Shown: positions 54,512 to 62,701, counted from the first letter of the stretch. The stretch is 64,000 nt of DNA from Devosia sp. RR2S18 (GCF_030177755.1 NZ_CP126539.1:2380001-2444000); one strand, 5' to 3'. The notes: generated from the sequence alone by a model not told the origin. A program made the numbers and translations.

Positions 54512-54955
54512 TGCCAGAACGCGGGGCTCAAGCTCCGGAACGGCTGTAGCAAGGAGGCCGAGCGCGGGTGCGAGCGTCCGAACCTGCTGTCCGCTGCCCT
54601 GTTCCAGCATGGCTAGCACGCGGCCAGCGTCCCCAAGGAGTGCGTCGGCTGTGTCCACGCCATTTGCCGTTGCAAGAACCACTGCGTTTAGAAGAGCCGC
54701 CTGATGTAGCGGGACCTCAGGGTCTCGCTCGAAGTCTGACCGGGCCAGTTCGAGAGCATCACGCGCGGACTTAGACAACCCTGTTGACCGGTCCGGTAGC
54801 TCTCCGGTGACCGCCACTTGCGCCACGACTTGATCGCGGATGCGAGCCTCGGCATCCAGGGCCTCAAGATAGATGATCACCGCGGTCGAGCACACCAACG
54901 CCAACAAAAACGCGAGCTGCCCCCGGACCCGCAACAGGGCTTCGCTGAAACTCAT
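54479..54955 (-). CDS. Hypothetical single-span membrane protein
   Basis: This is an approximately 158-residue protein with one N-terminal membrane helix (GQLAFLLALVCSTAVIIYLEALDAEA) and a helical, acidic, Leu/Ala-rich outer domain. No family was recognised. AGGTG stands upstream of the ATG at 54955. A GTG three codons earlier is possible. The 3' end overlaps the kinase gene on the other strand by 33 bp. It lies 31 bp after the glycosyltransferase on the same strand, so it may be the third gene of the OmpA-glycosyltransferase operon. Confidence 0.6.
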   Translation of the reverse strand: MSFSEALLRVRGQLAFLLALVCSTAVIIYLEALDAEARIRDQVVAQVAVTGELPDRSTGLSKSARDALELARSDFERDPEVPLHQAALLNAVVLATANGVDTADALLGDAGRVLAMLEQGSGQQVRTLAPALGLLATAVPELEPRVLALLNARAGVFE

Positions 54956-54985
54956 GTGATGCACCTAGTTCCTACACAGACCAAT

Positions 54986-56839
54986 TCAGACCGCCTCGCC
55001 CTGCATCTTGCCCGAGACGATATCGGCTTCGAACTCGGCATCAGGCTGCCAATAGGCTGCCCGGATGATGGGGAGCATCGAAACCGCATTGCTGAGCCCC
55101 CAAAGCGTGTTCGCGATCATCGCTCCTAGCGTATAGCCCGGAATTTCGAAGGTGTACGCTCCCCACCCCCAGACAAGCCCGCTCAAGGTCAAAACGACCA
55201 CTGCCATTTGCCAGCGCACCAAGCGGCCATAGGTGCCGACCTGCCGATCCTTGGGAGTGACCGGGAACGAAATCTTTTGGCGTCGGATGATGGCCCAGAG
55301 CGCCTGCAAGTTGAGGGGAAAGGTGGCGAGATACCAAGCGCGCCCTTTGCTGTTGGAATTACCCCACACAGCAACAAGCTTGGACAATTCATTCAGCAGC
55401 AGGAAGGGCGAGATGTGGATGAAGAAATCGAGTGTATAGCCGGCAACTGGCACGATGCCGGTGAACAGGAAAACTATCGGTGAGACGATGAAGATCACAT
55501 TCCAGATCGGTGACAGATAGGAATAGAAGGTGGCCGCATACATGAGCTTCTGCCAGAGCGTCAGGCCCTTGCGGAAGAAGGGGCTGTCGTTGACGAAGAT
55601 GTCGAGCGTGCCGCCAGCGTATTTGAAGCGCTGCACCGTCCAACTGAGAAGGTCGTTGGGTGAGAGCATGCGGGCCTGAACCACTGGATGGAGTACCGAT
55701 TTCCAGCCCCGCTCGCGGTCGGAATGCAGGGTCAGGGATGTGTAGATGTCTTCCGAGACATGAAACTTGTAGGGCTGAAACTCCTCATCAAGGGCGCCCT
55801 GCCAGCGCATGGCGCTCCGCAGGGTGTCCGAGATTGCCTCTTCCCCTGTGAGACGACGCGCGGCCGCTTCGTTGCGGCCGGCAGCTGCTTCGATCGCATC
55901 TGACCATTGGCGCAGGGCCGACTCCATGACCGCCTCGCGCCGGTGGATGGACCCGGCACCGCAGCAGAAACTCGCATTGGCCCAGTTGCGGCGGCGCAGA
56001 ATGACGTCAAAAAACAATTGCGGATCGTTGGCGAAGGGATCCTCGCCCAGTTGTACCGGCCCGATCAGCCGCTCGATCCCGCGGCCTAGCCATGCACCCG
56101 GCTTGCCGAGCCGGCGTTCAAGCTTGGCCGGCAGAGGCACGCCTGGCGGCACGTCGTAGAACCATTGCGGCGTCTGCACCCAGGCCATTTTGGGGTCGCG
56201 GAAATAACCCAGCGTCTCCTCCAAGAAGGTCGGAAACGGGATCATGTCGGCATCGCAGATCAGGATAAAGTCGCCGGAGGTAAGGGTCATGGCGTTGCGC
56301 AGATTGCCTGCCTTAAACCCCACATTGTCGGTGCGAGTGATGTAGTTGACACCCTCCTCGGCCGCGACGGCCTCCATCGCCGGGCGCTTGCCGTCATCGA
56401 GCACATGCACCTTGAGATCGATTGGATAGGGATAGCGGAGTTGCTGGGCGGCGCGCAGCCCCAGGCGAACCAGTTCGGGATCCTCGCTGTAGGTGGCAAA
56501 AAAGACGTCGATCGATAGCGGCCGATCCGGCACCTCCGGATCATCGCTGCAATCGCGAACGGTTTCAGGCAGCGCTGGCGGGCGTGGCGACCGAGCCGAC
56601 CACAGATTGATGGTAAAGAGCACCAGGCCAATGAAGGCGCCAGTTTCGGCCACGAGCAGCGGAATGGAAAACCACAGCGCATCGAAATTGATGGAGAACA
56701 GCCAGCGCCAGCCGATGTACCAGGCTCCGAACACCAGGCAGGCCGTGCACAGGAACTGCCACAGCGCCTCATGCAAAGGCGAAAACGGCAGGGGTGTCCA
56801 AGGCTTTTGCGCCTCAAAGCGGGAACGGGGGCGGGACAA
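54986..56839 (-). CDS. Cellulose-synthase-like family 2 glycosyltransferase
   Basis: This is a 617-residue processive GT2 enzyme. Two N-terminal spans (about 28-48 and 55-78) precede the cytoplasmic catalytic domain and about five C-terminal spans. The catalytic aspartates are in VLDDG (146-150), DAD (196-198) and SED (362-364). The product-chain motif, usually QxxRW, is QRFKY (403-407), so Arg and Trp are replaced by Lys and Tyr. It probably makes and extrudes a beta-glycan from a nucleotide sugar. No PilZ domain or BcsB-type partner is visible. The start is a TTG with GAGAGGT ahead, 27 bp after the OmpA-family gene. Confidence 0.88.
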   Translation of the reverse strand: MSRPRSRFEAQKPWTPLPFSPLHEALWQFLCTACLVFGAWYIGWRWLFSINFDALWFSIPLLVAETGAFIGLVLFTINLWSARSPRPPALPETVRDCSDDPEVPDRPLSIDVFFATYSEDPELVRLGLRAAQQLRYPYPIDLKVHVLDDGKRPAMEAVAAEEGVNYITRTDNVGFKAGNLRNAMTLTSGDFILICDADMIPFPTFLEETLGYFRDPKMAWVQTPQWFYDVPPGVPLPAKLERRLGKPGAWLGRGIERLIGPVQLGEDPFANDPQLFFDVILRRRNWANASFCCGAGSIHRREAVMESALRQWSDAIEAAAGRNEAAARRLTGEEAISDTLRSAMRWQGALDEEFQPYKFHVSEDIYTSLTLHSDRERGWKSVLHPVVQARMLSPNDLLSWTVQRFKYAGGTLDIFVNDSPFFRKGLTLWQKLMYAATFYSYLSPIWNVIFIVSPIVFLFTGIVPVAGYTLDFFIHISPFLLLNELSKLVAVWGNSNSKGRAWYLATFPLNLQALWAIIRRQKISFPVTPKDRQVGTYGRLVRWQMAVVVLTLSGLVWGWGAYTFEIPGYTLGAMIANTLWGLSNAVSMLPIIRAAYWQPDAEFEADIVSGKMQGEAV

Positions 56840-56865
56840 GGTGACCTCTCGCGTGCAGCCGGACG

Positions 56866-57897
56866 CTACTCTCCAGGACCCTGAATCGGCTCGCCCGCCA
56901 GCACCTTAGCCTTGGCCTGCTCCAACAGCCAGAGCACCTCTTTCGGATCGGTGTTGCTGGAGCGGATGTAGAGCTCGCCATTGGACTGCCAGCCCAGGAT
57001 CAGCGCCTGTTCGAGCCCAGCGTCCTGACCGTCGCCCAGCAGGCCGGCAACCGGGCCGCTGGATATGGCTTGCGGGCTCCACAATTGCACGTTTACCCGG
57101 CGGTTAGCCGCTGGATCGGCGCCGAATTCGGTCGTGCCCTCGGTGGGCACGATGTTGGCCGCAGGGAAATCGGCGCCGCTCTCAAGGAGTTGGTCGAGCA
57201 CCGCCCCGGCCCGGGCCGCGGTGATCCGGCGATTGGTCACGTCCGAGCCTGTCTCATCGGCATAGCCGGTGATCGTCACCGAGCAGGCGCCGCTGATCGC
57301 TTGGCTGGCGAGATTGCCAAGATTGCCGGAGGGGTCGGTTTCGGGGACAAATTCATTGCGGGCAAAGCCGGTGACCTCAGCGCCGGCGGTGCAGGCAGCG
57401 GGCGCCCCCTGCCCCTCACGGTCGCTTGCGGCACCCGCTCCGATCCACCCGCCCTCTGGCGCATTGGCGACGGCGGTTTCGTCGCCTGACCATATCTGCA
57501 CGCCGGCACCAGCGTCGCGCTCGATGGGCTCGCTGCCGCTGGTAAGGATGAAATCTTCAGGCGTGAGGCCCACCGCGCCGACACGCGCGGCCAGAATGCT
57601 GAGATTGCGGTCCTGCCCTTCGCCTTCCGAATAATCATTGGTGAGCCGCACGGTGAAATCACCGGCGCCCGCGAGCACTTGGTCGTCCACCTCGAAGCGA
57701 AAGGATGTACCTTCCGGCACGGGGTTCTCGACCGTGCCTGTGCCGACCACCTGTCCCCCAATGGCCGCTTCAAAGGCGGGACCGCCCTCGTAGGCCGAGC
57801 CGGAGAGGTTGAGCTCGACCTCTGCGCTCAAGGCAGGCGCCATCGCCAGCATTCCTGTGGTTCCAACCAAGACGCAAGACATAAACCGCAGAACCAT
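56866..57897 (-). CDS. OmpA-family protein with N-terminal carbohydrate-binding-like domain
   Basis: This is a 343-residue protein with a signal peptide (GTTGMLAMAPALSA). An N-terminal beta-domain (about 25-115) with VRLTNDYSEGEGQDRNLSILAARVG resembles xylan-binding CBM36/60 modules, including the acidic calcium-type loop. An OmpA C-terminal peptidoglycan-binding domain (about 170-272) has VTITGYADETGSDVTNRRIT and NRRVNVQL. A ~70-residue tail follows. It could tie an extracellular glycan to the cell wall. The ATG at 57897 has GGAGGT; the open frame runs 77 codons further up. It is the first gene before the glycosyltransferase. Confidence 0.85.
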   Translation of the reverse strand: MVLRFMSCVLVGTTGMLAMAPALSAEVELNLSGSAYEGGPAFEAAIGGQVVGTGTVENPVPEGTSFRFEVDDQVLAGAGDFTVRLTNDYSEGEGQDRNLSILAARVGAVGLTPEDFILTSGSEPIERDAGAGVQIWSGDETAVANAPEGGWIGAGAASDREGQGAPAACTAGAEVTGFARNEFVPETDPSGNLGNLASQAISGACSVTITGYADETGSDVTNRRITAARAGAVLDQLLESGADFPAANIVPTEGTTEFGADPAANRRVNVQLWSPQAISSGPVAGLLGDGQDAGLEQALILGWQSNGELYIRSSNTDPKEVLWLLEQAKAKVLAGEPIQGPGE

Positions 57898-58210
57898 TGT
57901 GACCTCCACTCTCACAAAACTCCAACGTTGCTCGCGCAAATTTGGATGCCCTGATTTAGGGGGACAGCAGCGTAGGGTTGCCGATTCATGGCCAAACAAG
58001 GCAGCAGTTTCGATATGCGCTGAGCCGCTCGGGATGGGAGCAATCGACGTAGAAGCTTGCCCGTTTACCAGTCTTAGGTCCGTGAGTTGTGGCTCGGCGC
58101 GATGACGTCGATAGTGCGGAACCGCCATGGCTGCAGAGCTGCGCTGGCCTGCAGTTTGGCCCGGAGTATGTCACCAGAAGGAGAGCTCTGCTCGAGCGGA
58201 GCGCACGCTG

Positions 58211-58417
58211 ATGCTGATCCAGTTCATCTTGGCACTGATTGCCGGGGCGGCAGCGGGAACTACATATTTCCTGGTGGGACAATGGTGGCTAGCGCGGCAT
58301 CAGCGCTCGTCGCTACCTAGACCCACACAGTCGAGCAAAGCGCCACAATTGGCGCGAGGGCCAACCGTTGATCGTTTCATTCAGGCGTTCAAGCAAGAGC
58401 GCGGAGACAAGAGCTAG
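58211..58417 (+). CDS. Small single-span membrane protein
   Basis: This is a 68-residue protein with an N-terminal membrane helix (FILALIAGAAAGTTYFLVGQWWL) and a basic tail ending in FIQAFKQERGDKS. GGAG lies upstream of the ATG at 58211; an earlier ATG gives 96 residues with no membrane logic. No family was recognised. It faces a 30-residue membrane protein gene whose stop lies 4 bp away. Confidence 0.55.
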   Translation: MLIQFILALIAGAAAGTTYFLVGQWWLARHQRSSLPRPTQSSKAPQLARGPTVDRFIQAFKQERGDKS

Positions 58418-58421
58418 CGGG

Positions 58422-58514
58422 CTAGAGCAGTTCCCACATAAGCCAGCCGATGCCGATGAGCGCAACCCAGCCGGCGAGCGCCAAGACGATGATCAGATAG
58501 AAGCGGGGCACCAT
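58422..58514 (-). CDS. Very small (30-residue) hydrophobic membrane protein
   Basis: I found this by reading the minus strand: 30 codons from ATG at 58514 to TAG at 58422. A strong ribosome-binding site (GCGGAGG, 5 nt from the ATG) precedes it. The product is almost all membrane helix (FYLIIVLALAGWVALIGIGW then LMWELL), resembling small regulatory membrane peptides. A near-CtrA element (TTAA-N7-TTTA) lies ~75 bp upstream. No family is known to me. Confidence 0.5.
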   Translation of the reverse strand: MVPRFYLIIVLALAGWVALIGIGWLMWELL

Positions 58515-58652
58515 CGAACCTCCGCGCGATAGCCATGTTTCCCAACGCGCTGAGCTCATACCCTTTCTGGCCTCTCAACAAGATGGGTAAACCACTCGTT
58601 AACGACCAGCGGCTCGCTTCACCCTCCGCCGATCCACAGCAAGGTGTTGAAT

Positions 58653-59051
58653 TTAGAAGTCGAAGCCCATTTGCGACTGCGGGTCCGCCTTGATCTCCTT
58701 GATCGTCTTGGAAGCCGCTCGCTTTGCCGCCAGTGCTGCTGGCTCGGGCGTGGATGCAATGATGATCTGTGGCGCTGGCACCGGAGTTGCAGGGGTCATG
58801 ATTTTGTCCAGCCATTGCTGAGCTGGCGTGAGCCGGTTAGGCAGGAGCCGGTAGCGGTTCTCGCGTCCCTTTTTGGTGAGGCCGATCACCTTGGCCGATT
58901 TCAGCACCCGCAGATGGCGTGAGATGGCCGGTCGGCTGATCCGGAATTCAGCCGAGAGCACGTGAACGGGTTGTGGCCCCTCTTGCAACATCTCGACGAT
59001 TTTGCAGCGGGTAGGATCCGCCAAAGCGTTGAACAGGGAAACAGGAGACAT
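58653..59051 (-). CDS. ArsR-family winged-helix transcriptional regulator
   Basis: This is an approximately 132-residue regulator with an ArsR DNA-binding domain (SLFNALADPTRCKIVEMLQEGP; VHVLSAEFRISRPAISRHLRVLKSAKVI). A C-terminal extension of ~50 residues is rich in Ala and Pro. No Cys metal-binding motif (ELCVCDL type) is seen, so it probably does not sense arsenic. The ATG at 59051 begins MSPVSLFNALADPTR; the open frame runs much further up without conservation. An imperfect repeat CTTGA-N7-TCAAG near 59089-59105 may be its operator. Confidence 0.85.
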   Translation of the reverse strand: MSPVSLFNALADPTRCKIVEMLQEGPQPVHVLSAEFRISRPAISRHLRVLKSAKVIGLTKKGRENRYRLLPNRLTPAQQWLDKIMTPATPVPAPQIIIASTPEPAALAAKRAASKTIKEIKADPQSQMGFDF

Positions 59052-59233
59052 GGGCACACTCGTTTGGCTTCTTATGGTAACGCCTTGATTACTCGTCAAG
59101 AAGCTGAGAGCGCAGGAAACCGGTTGTACACCACGGACGTTATGCGCGCGATAGGGATGTCGACGTTTTGGTTGTGCCCGCAACACAACCGCCATCTTTC
59201 CCTGCCATGCTGTGCGCCAGGAGTTTCGTTGTC

Positions 59234-59914
59234 TTGCAGAATACCAAATCATACTCGTGGTGGAGCCGAGAGCAGAGGCCATATACCTTCGCCGAGAAGG
59301 TAGCTGACAGCATAGTGCACCTGCTGGGGCTGATCGGGGCGGCTGCCGCCGGTTCCATCCTGCTGACGCTCGCCACCACCCAAACCGCACCCGATGCGGT
59401 ACCGGCGCTGTCGGTTTATGTCGGGACGCTGCTGGCGGTTCTCGGTATTTCCTTTGCCTACAATCTGTGGCCGGTATCCCCGGTCAAAAAGTGGCTCGCC
59501 CGCTTCGATCAGGCCGCAATCTTTCTCTTTATTGCCGGCACTTACACTCCGTTCCTTGCGGTGATCGGCGGCACGCCGGTGGGGATGGCCATGACCACCT
59601 TCGTTTGGGGCGCGTCCCTCATCGGCGTGGCGCTGAAGCTTATTATTCCCGAGCGGTTCGGACGCCTAGCTATCGCGCTCTACCTCGCCATCGGCTGGAG
59701 CGGTGTGCTGGTCTTCCAGTCGCTCGCACAGACGCTGCCTGAAACCACTCTTTGGCTGCTGCTCGCGGGCGGTGTGACTTACTCGTTGGGCATCATCTTC
59801 CACCTGTGGGAGAAGTTGAAGTTCCAGAACGCTCTGTGGCACGTTTTCGTGGTGGGCGGCGCCAGCCTTCACCTGTGGGCGGTGATCGACTGCATGGTCA
59901 TCCACCGGCTCTAG
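59234..59914 (+). CDS. Hemolysin III / PAQR family membrane protein
   Basis: This is an approximately 226-residue seven-span protein of the hemolysin III (YqfA/PAQR) family. Conserved segments are AEKVADSIVHLLGLIGA, FDQAAIFLFIAGTYTPFLA and a final histidine pair region (HLWEKLKFQNALWHVFVV ... HLWAVIDCMVIH). It may be a zinc-dependent membrane hydrolase; a hemolytic role is doubtful. The start is uncertain: TTG at 59234 has AGGAG at fair spacing, while ATG at 59207 and TTG at 59168 lack it. It is convergent with the DUF192 gene. Confidence 0.85.
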   Translation: MQNTKSYSWWSREQRPYTFAEKVADSIVHLLGLIGAAAAGSILLTLATTQTAPDAVPALSVYVGTLLAVLGISFAYNLWPVSPVKKWLARFDQAAIFLFIAGTYTPFLAVIGGTPVGMAMTTFVWGASLIGVALKLIIPERFGRLAIALYLAIGWSGVLVFQSLAQTLPETTLWLLLAGGVTYSLGIIFHLWEKLKFQNALWHVFVVGGASLHLWAVIDCMVIHRL

Positions 59915-59920
59915 CGACGT

Positions 59921-60394
59921 CTATTCTGCTGCGTCTACCCGCTCGTGTTCCATCCGGTCGCCAGCCTTGAGGCCGATCTCCAGGGATCGACCACCTGGGA
60001 TTTCGAGCACAAACTGCACCGGCCCTTCGGAAGGGATCGAGGTGGGGTCCTGCGGGCGCGCATTGACATGGACGTTGCTCACCACGCCGTCCGCGCGGAC
60101 AAAAATCATGTCGAGCGGGATGAACGTATTTCGCATCCAAAAGGCAACCGGCCGCTCTTCTTTGAAATCGAACAGCATGCCCGCGTTGTCCGCCAGTTCA
60201 GTGCGGAACATTAGACCCTGAGCGCGACTTTCGGGCGTATCGACCAGCTCGACATCGAAGACATGTTCACCCGTTTCGGTGTGGAGCACCAAGCGGCTCT
60301 CATCGGCATGCGATGCAACCGTCAAAGCGAGCGCGAAACCCGCCACCCCGGCACTGCGCAGCACCGGAGCAAAGAACGAAAGCGACATGGTCAT
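59921..60394 (-). CDS. Secreted DUF192 family protein
   Basis: This is a 157-residue exported protein: a signal peptide (SAGVAGFALALTVASHA) followed by a DUF192 domain. Family marks are ESRAQGLMFRTELADNAGMLF, FWMRNTFIPLDMIF and LEIPGGRSLEIGLKAGD. The function is unknown. The ATG at 60394 was chosen because the signal peptide starts there. It lies 10 bp after the twin cold-shock gene on the same strand, so the two are probably co-transcribed, an arrangement common in alphaproteobacteria. Confidence 0.88.
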   Translation of the reverse strand: MTMSLSFFAPVLRSAGVAGFALALTVASHADESRLVLHTETGEHVFDVELVDTPESRAQGLMFRTELADNAGMLFDFKEERPVAFWMRNTFIPLDMIFVRADGVVSNVHVNARPQDPTSIPSEGPVQFVLEIPGGRSLEIGLKAGDRMEHERVDAAE

Positions 60395-60404
60395 GGAGAG
60401 TTTC

Positions 60405-61016
60405 CTAGTGCGATGAGGGCGCGTCGCCCCATCCATCCGGCCTGATTTCGGCGACCATAAGGCCTTTAGGTCCGTTTCCGTAGCGAACCAGCACGTGTTG
60501 CCCCGGCCGCAATTCCGTAATGCCGAAGCGGCGCAGCGTCTCCATGTGCACGAAAACGTCCGGCGACCCTTCCCCTTCGGAGAGAAAGCCGAAGCCCCGA
60601 ATGCGGTTGAACCACTTCACCTCGAGCCGAACCATGTTGGAGGTTGGCTCAACCACCACATGGGTGCGCGGCGCCGGCATTTGCGCCGGGTGGCGAGCGG
60701 TCGACTCATCCATAGAGACGATGCGGAACGCCTGTAGGCCGCCCGGACGGTTGAGCGCCTCGACGACGATACGCGCGCCCTCATAAGCGGTCTGGTAGCC
60801 GTCGCGGCGCAGGCAGGTTACGTGCAGCAGAACATCGGGCATGCCATTGTCGGGCACGATGAAACCGAAGCCTTTACCGGCGTCGAACCATTTGATGGAG
60901 CCCGAGATTTCAATCGTGTCCAGCTCGCTGCCGGGCGCATCGGCATGGCTCATCACGCCAGCCTCCGCCGCTGCGGTCGCAGGCATTTCGCCATCGCCCC
61001 TGAACTTGGCCCCCAT
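60405..61016 (-). CDS. Protein with two cold-shock domains
   Basis: This is an approximately 203-residue protein with tandem CspA-type RNA-binding domains. Domain 1 (about 36-105) has SIKWFDAGKGFGFIV and DVLLHVTCL. Domain 2 (about 130-197) has EVKWFNRIRGFGFLS and DVFVHMETL. Both keep the RNP1 aromatic residues. Twin-domain CSPs are typical of alphaproteobacteria and may act in stationary phase or cold. The ATG at 61016 has GGGAT ahead; an ATG at residue 22 is an alternative. DUF192 follows. Confidence 0.88.
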   Translation of the reverse strand: MGAKFRGDGEMPATAAAEAGVMSHADAPGSELDTIEISGSIKWFDAGKGFGFIVPDNGMPDVLLHVTCLRRDGYQTAYEGARIVVEALNRPGGLQAFRIVSMDESTARHPAQMPAPRTHVVVEPTSNMVRLEVKWFNRIRGFGFLSEGEGSPDVFVHMETLRRFGITELRPGQHVLVRYGNGPKGLMVAEIRPDGWGDAPSSH

Positions 61017-61190
61017 GATCCCATCAGCCCTTCGTACTCGCCCCGCCGCCGCGAGGTACTCCCACAAAACCAAATCAGTGTGGCCGATTCAACGGCAAAA
61101 GTTAAGAAGGCGTTTCTGTTTTTGTTGGTGTTGCGGGGGAGCGGCAGGGTTGGTACCCCCTACTCCACATGTCAGCCAAGGAGAACGCCC

Positions 61191-61607
61191 ATGAAATACC
61201 TGCACACCATGGTTCGGGTCAGCAATGTCGAGGAGAGCCTGCGGTTCTATTGCGAAGGCCTCGGCCTTGAGGAAGTACGCCGCACCGACAACGAAAAAGG
61301 CCGCTTCACCCTTATCTTCCTGCGCGCGCCCGGCGACACTGCTGGCGAGGTAGAACTGACCTACAACTGGGATCCGGAGGAATATACCGGCGGGCGCAAT
61401 TTCGGGCATCTCGCCTACCGCGTCAAAGACATCTACCAGCTCTGCCAGCACCTCATGGACATGGGCGTGACTATTAACCGTCCGCCGCGCGATGGCCATA
61501 TGGCGTTTGTCCGGTCTCCCGATGGCATCTCGGTCGAGCTGATCCAGGACGGCACGCTGCCGCCGCAGGAGCCTTGGGTGTCCATGCCCAATACCGGTCA
61601 GTGGTAA
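61191..61607 (+). CDS. gloA: Lactoylglutathione lyase (glyoxalase I)
   Basis: This 138-residue metalloenzyme converts the methylglyoxal-glutathione adduct to S-lactoylglutathione. Metal ligands and fold marks are HTMVRVSNVEESLRFYCEGLG, ELTYNW, FGHLAYRVKDIY and GISVELIQDG. The ATG at 61191 has AAGGAG at ideal spacing. It is divergent from the cold-shock gene with 174 bp between. A long inverted repeat follows its stop. Confidence 0.95.
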   Translation: MKYLHTMVRVSNVEESLRFYCEGLGLEEVRRTDNEKGRFTLIFLRAPGDTAGEVELTYNWDPEEYTGGRNFGHLAYRVKDIYQLCQHLMDMGVTINRPPRDGHMAFVRSPDGISVELIQDGTLPPQEPWVSMPNTGQW

Positions 61608-61642
61608 ACCACCCCTGATCAGCACCCGGAGCTGACGCGAAA

Positions 61643-61684
61643 GGTTTCGCTAACCACGAGGGTTAGCCTGAGGTTAGCGAAACC
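61643..61684. repeat. 13-bp perfect inverted repeat with internal repeat copy
   Basis: GGTTTCGCTAACC (61643-61655) and GGTTAGCGAAACC (61672-61684) form a perfect inverted repeat. The 16-nt spacer carries a third GGTTAGC (61661-61667). The element lies 35 bp after gloA and 76 bp before the DUF882 gene. It could be a gloA terminator (ATTTTAG lies just past it) or an operator. Confidence 0.55.
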
Positions 61685-61760
61685 CAGCGTATTTTAGCGA
61701 CTTCACATGACCTGTTCTTGTTTGTTGCCAAAGCGCAACACCAGGCTTGGGGAAGTTGCG

Positions 61761-62246
61761 ATGAAGTCCACCACCTCCACCATTAGATCCATGGCTGCCA
61801 TCCTAGGCTGCGTCCTAACCCTGGGAGCCTGCGTGCCCATGGCAATGTTTGCTAGCTCCAACGGCTCGGCCTATTCGGGCAAGCGCACCGACTGGGGCAC
61901 GTTCGTGTCGTCCAATGAGGTGAATGCTCTCTGCCTGTCGCCCAAGCTGCGCTTCCTGATCTGGGAGTTCGAAGGCCATTTCGGGCGCAAGGTCATCATG
62001 AACTCGGGCTATCGTGATACCTATCACAACGGCAAGGCTGGCGGGGCTAGCAATTCTTATCACACCAAGTGCATGGCGGCCGACTTCCACATCCCCGGTG
62101 TCGACAAGCGCCAGCTGATCGCCTTTGCGATGCGGACCAGCGCCGTCGGTGGATTGGGCTGTTATCCCGGCCGGCAGTTCATCCATGTGGACGTGCGCGA
62201 CCGGCCCCGGGGCTACAACCGGCCGGTCACTTTTTCAGGCTGTTGA
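61761..62246 (+). CDS. DUF882/YcbK-type peptidase M15 lipoprotein
   Basis: This is a 161-residue lipoprotein with a lipobox (LTLGAC, Cys24). The D-Ala-D-Ala carboxypeptidase-like DUF882 fold follows. Metal-site residues are visible in SGYRDTYHN, SYHTKCMAADFHIPG (His and Asp) and IHVDV. It probably acts on peptidoglycan peptides or cross-links in the periplasm. GGGGAAG precedes the ATG; the 18 upstream codons of the open frame are not part of the lipoprotein signal. It stands alone before the tRNA pair. Confidence 0.85.
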   Translation: MKSTTSTIRSMAAILGCVLTLGACVPMAMFASSNGSAYSGKRTDWGTFVSSNEVNALCLSPKLRFLIWEFEGHFGRKVIMNSGYRDTYHNGKAGGASNSYHTKCMAADFHIPGVDKRQLIAFAMRTSAVGGLGCYPGRQFIHVDVRDRPRGYNRPVTFSGC

Positions 62247-62274
62247 AAAAATCGCTCTTGATGGCGCAAATGGG

Positions 62275-62302
62275 TTGCACAAACAAAATCAGCCCTCTAT
62301 AC
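62275..62302 (+). promoter_or_regulatory. Probable promoter of the tRNA-Glu genes
   Basis: A TTGCAC -35 element (62275-62280) and CTATAC -10 element (62297-62302) are 16 bp apart. The -10 ends 17 bp before the tRNA. Spacing and position suit a housekeeping promoter. Confidence 0.5.
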
Positions 62303-62319
62303 GACCGTCACGCGCTTAG

Positions 62320-62394
62320 GCGCCCTTCGTCTATCGGTTAGGACGGCACCCTTTCACGGTGCAGAGAGGGGTTCGATTCCCCTAGGGCGTACCA
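62320..62394 (+). tRNA. tRNA-Glu (anticodon TTC)
   Basis: This is a 75-nt cloverleaf with CCA encoded. The acceptor stem GCGCCCT / AGGGCGT has one G-T pair at its end. The anticodon loop CTTTCAC gives TTC at 62353-62355, and the T-loop TTCGATT is standard. The D-arm is GTCT...GGAC. It decodes GAA/GAG glutamate codons. Confidence 0.95.
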
Positions 62395-62445
62395 CCCCCC
62401 TTGCTGGGGATTGGTGTTCGGTTTAACACTGAGCGCATTGGTTCC

Positions 62446-62520
62446 GCGCCCATCGTCTAGCGGTCAGGACGACGCCCTCTCACGGCGTAAACAGGGGTTC
62501 GATTCCCCTTGGGCGTACCA
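62446..62520 (+). tRNA. tRNA-Glu (anticodon CTC)
   Basis: This is a 75-nt cloverleaf, 51 bp after the first tRNA and clearly its paralogue. The acceptor stem is GCGCCCA / TGGGCGT. The anticodon loop CTCTCAC gives CTC at 62479-62481 for GAG codons. CCA is encoded. Confidence 0.95.
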
Positions 62521-62701
62521 ACCATTTCAAGGGCTGAGCCGAACAGTCCTGTTGGGTTCTCTTTCTGCAGTTATCGAGTTCATTTCCGGCGACTTGAATC
62601 TATCCAAGTGCCGAGGTCTCACCCCCCGACTTTCGCCGGTCACTCCGGTGCAATTGGCTCTATGGTGCACTCGGTGCCATGCCGGCGCTGGGGAGCGAGC
62701 A

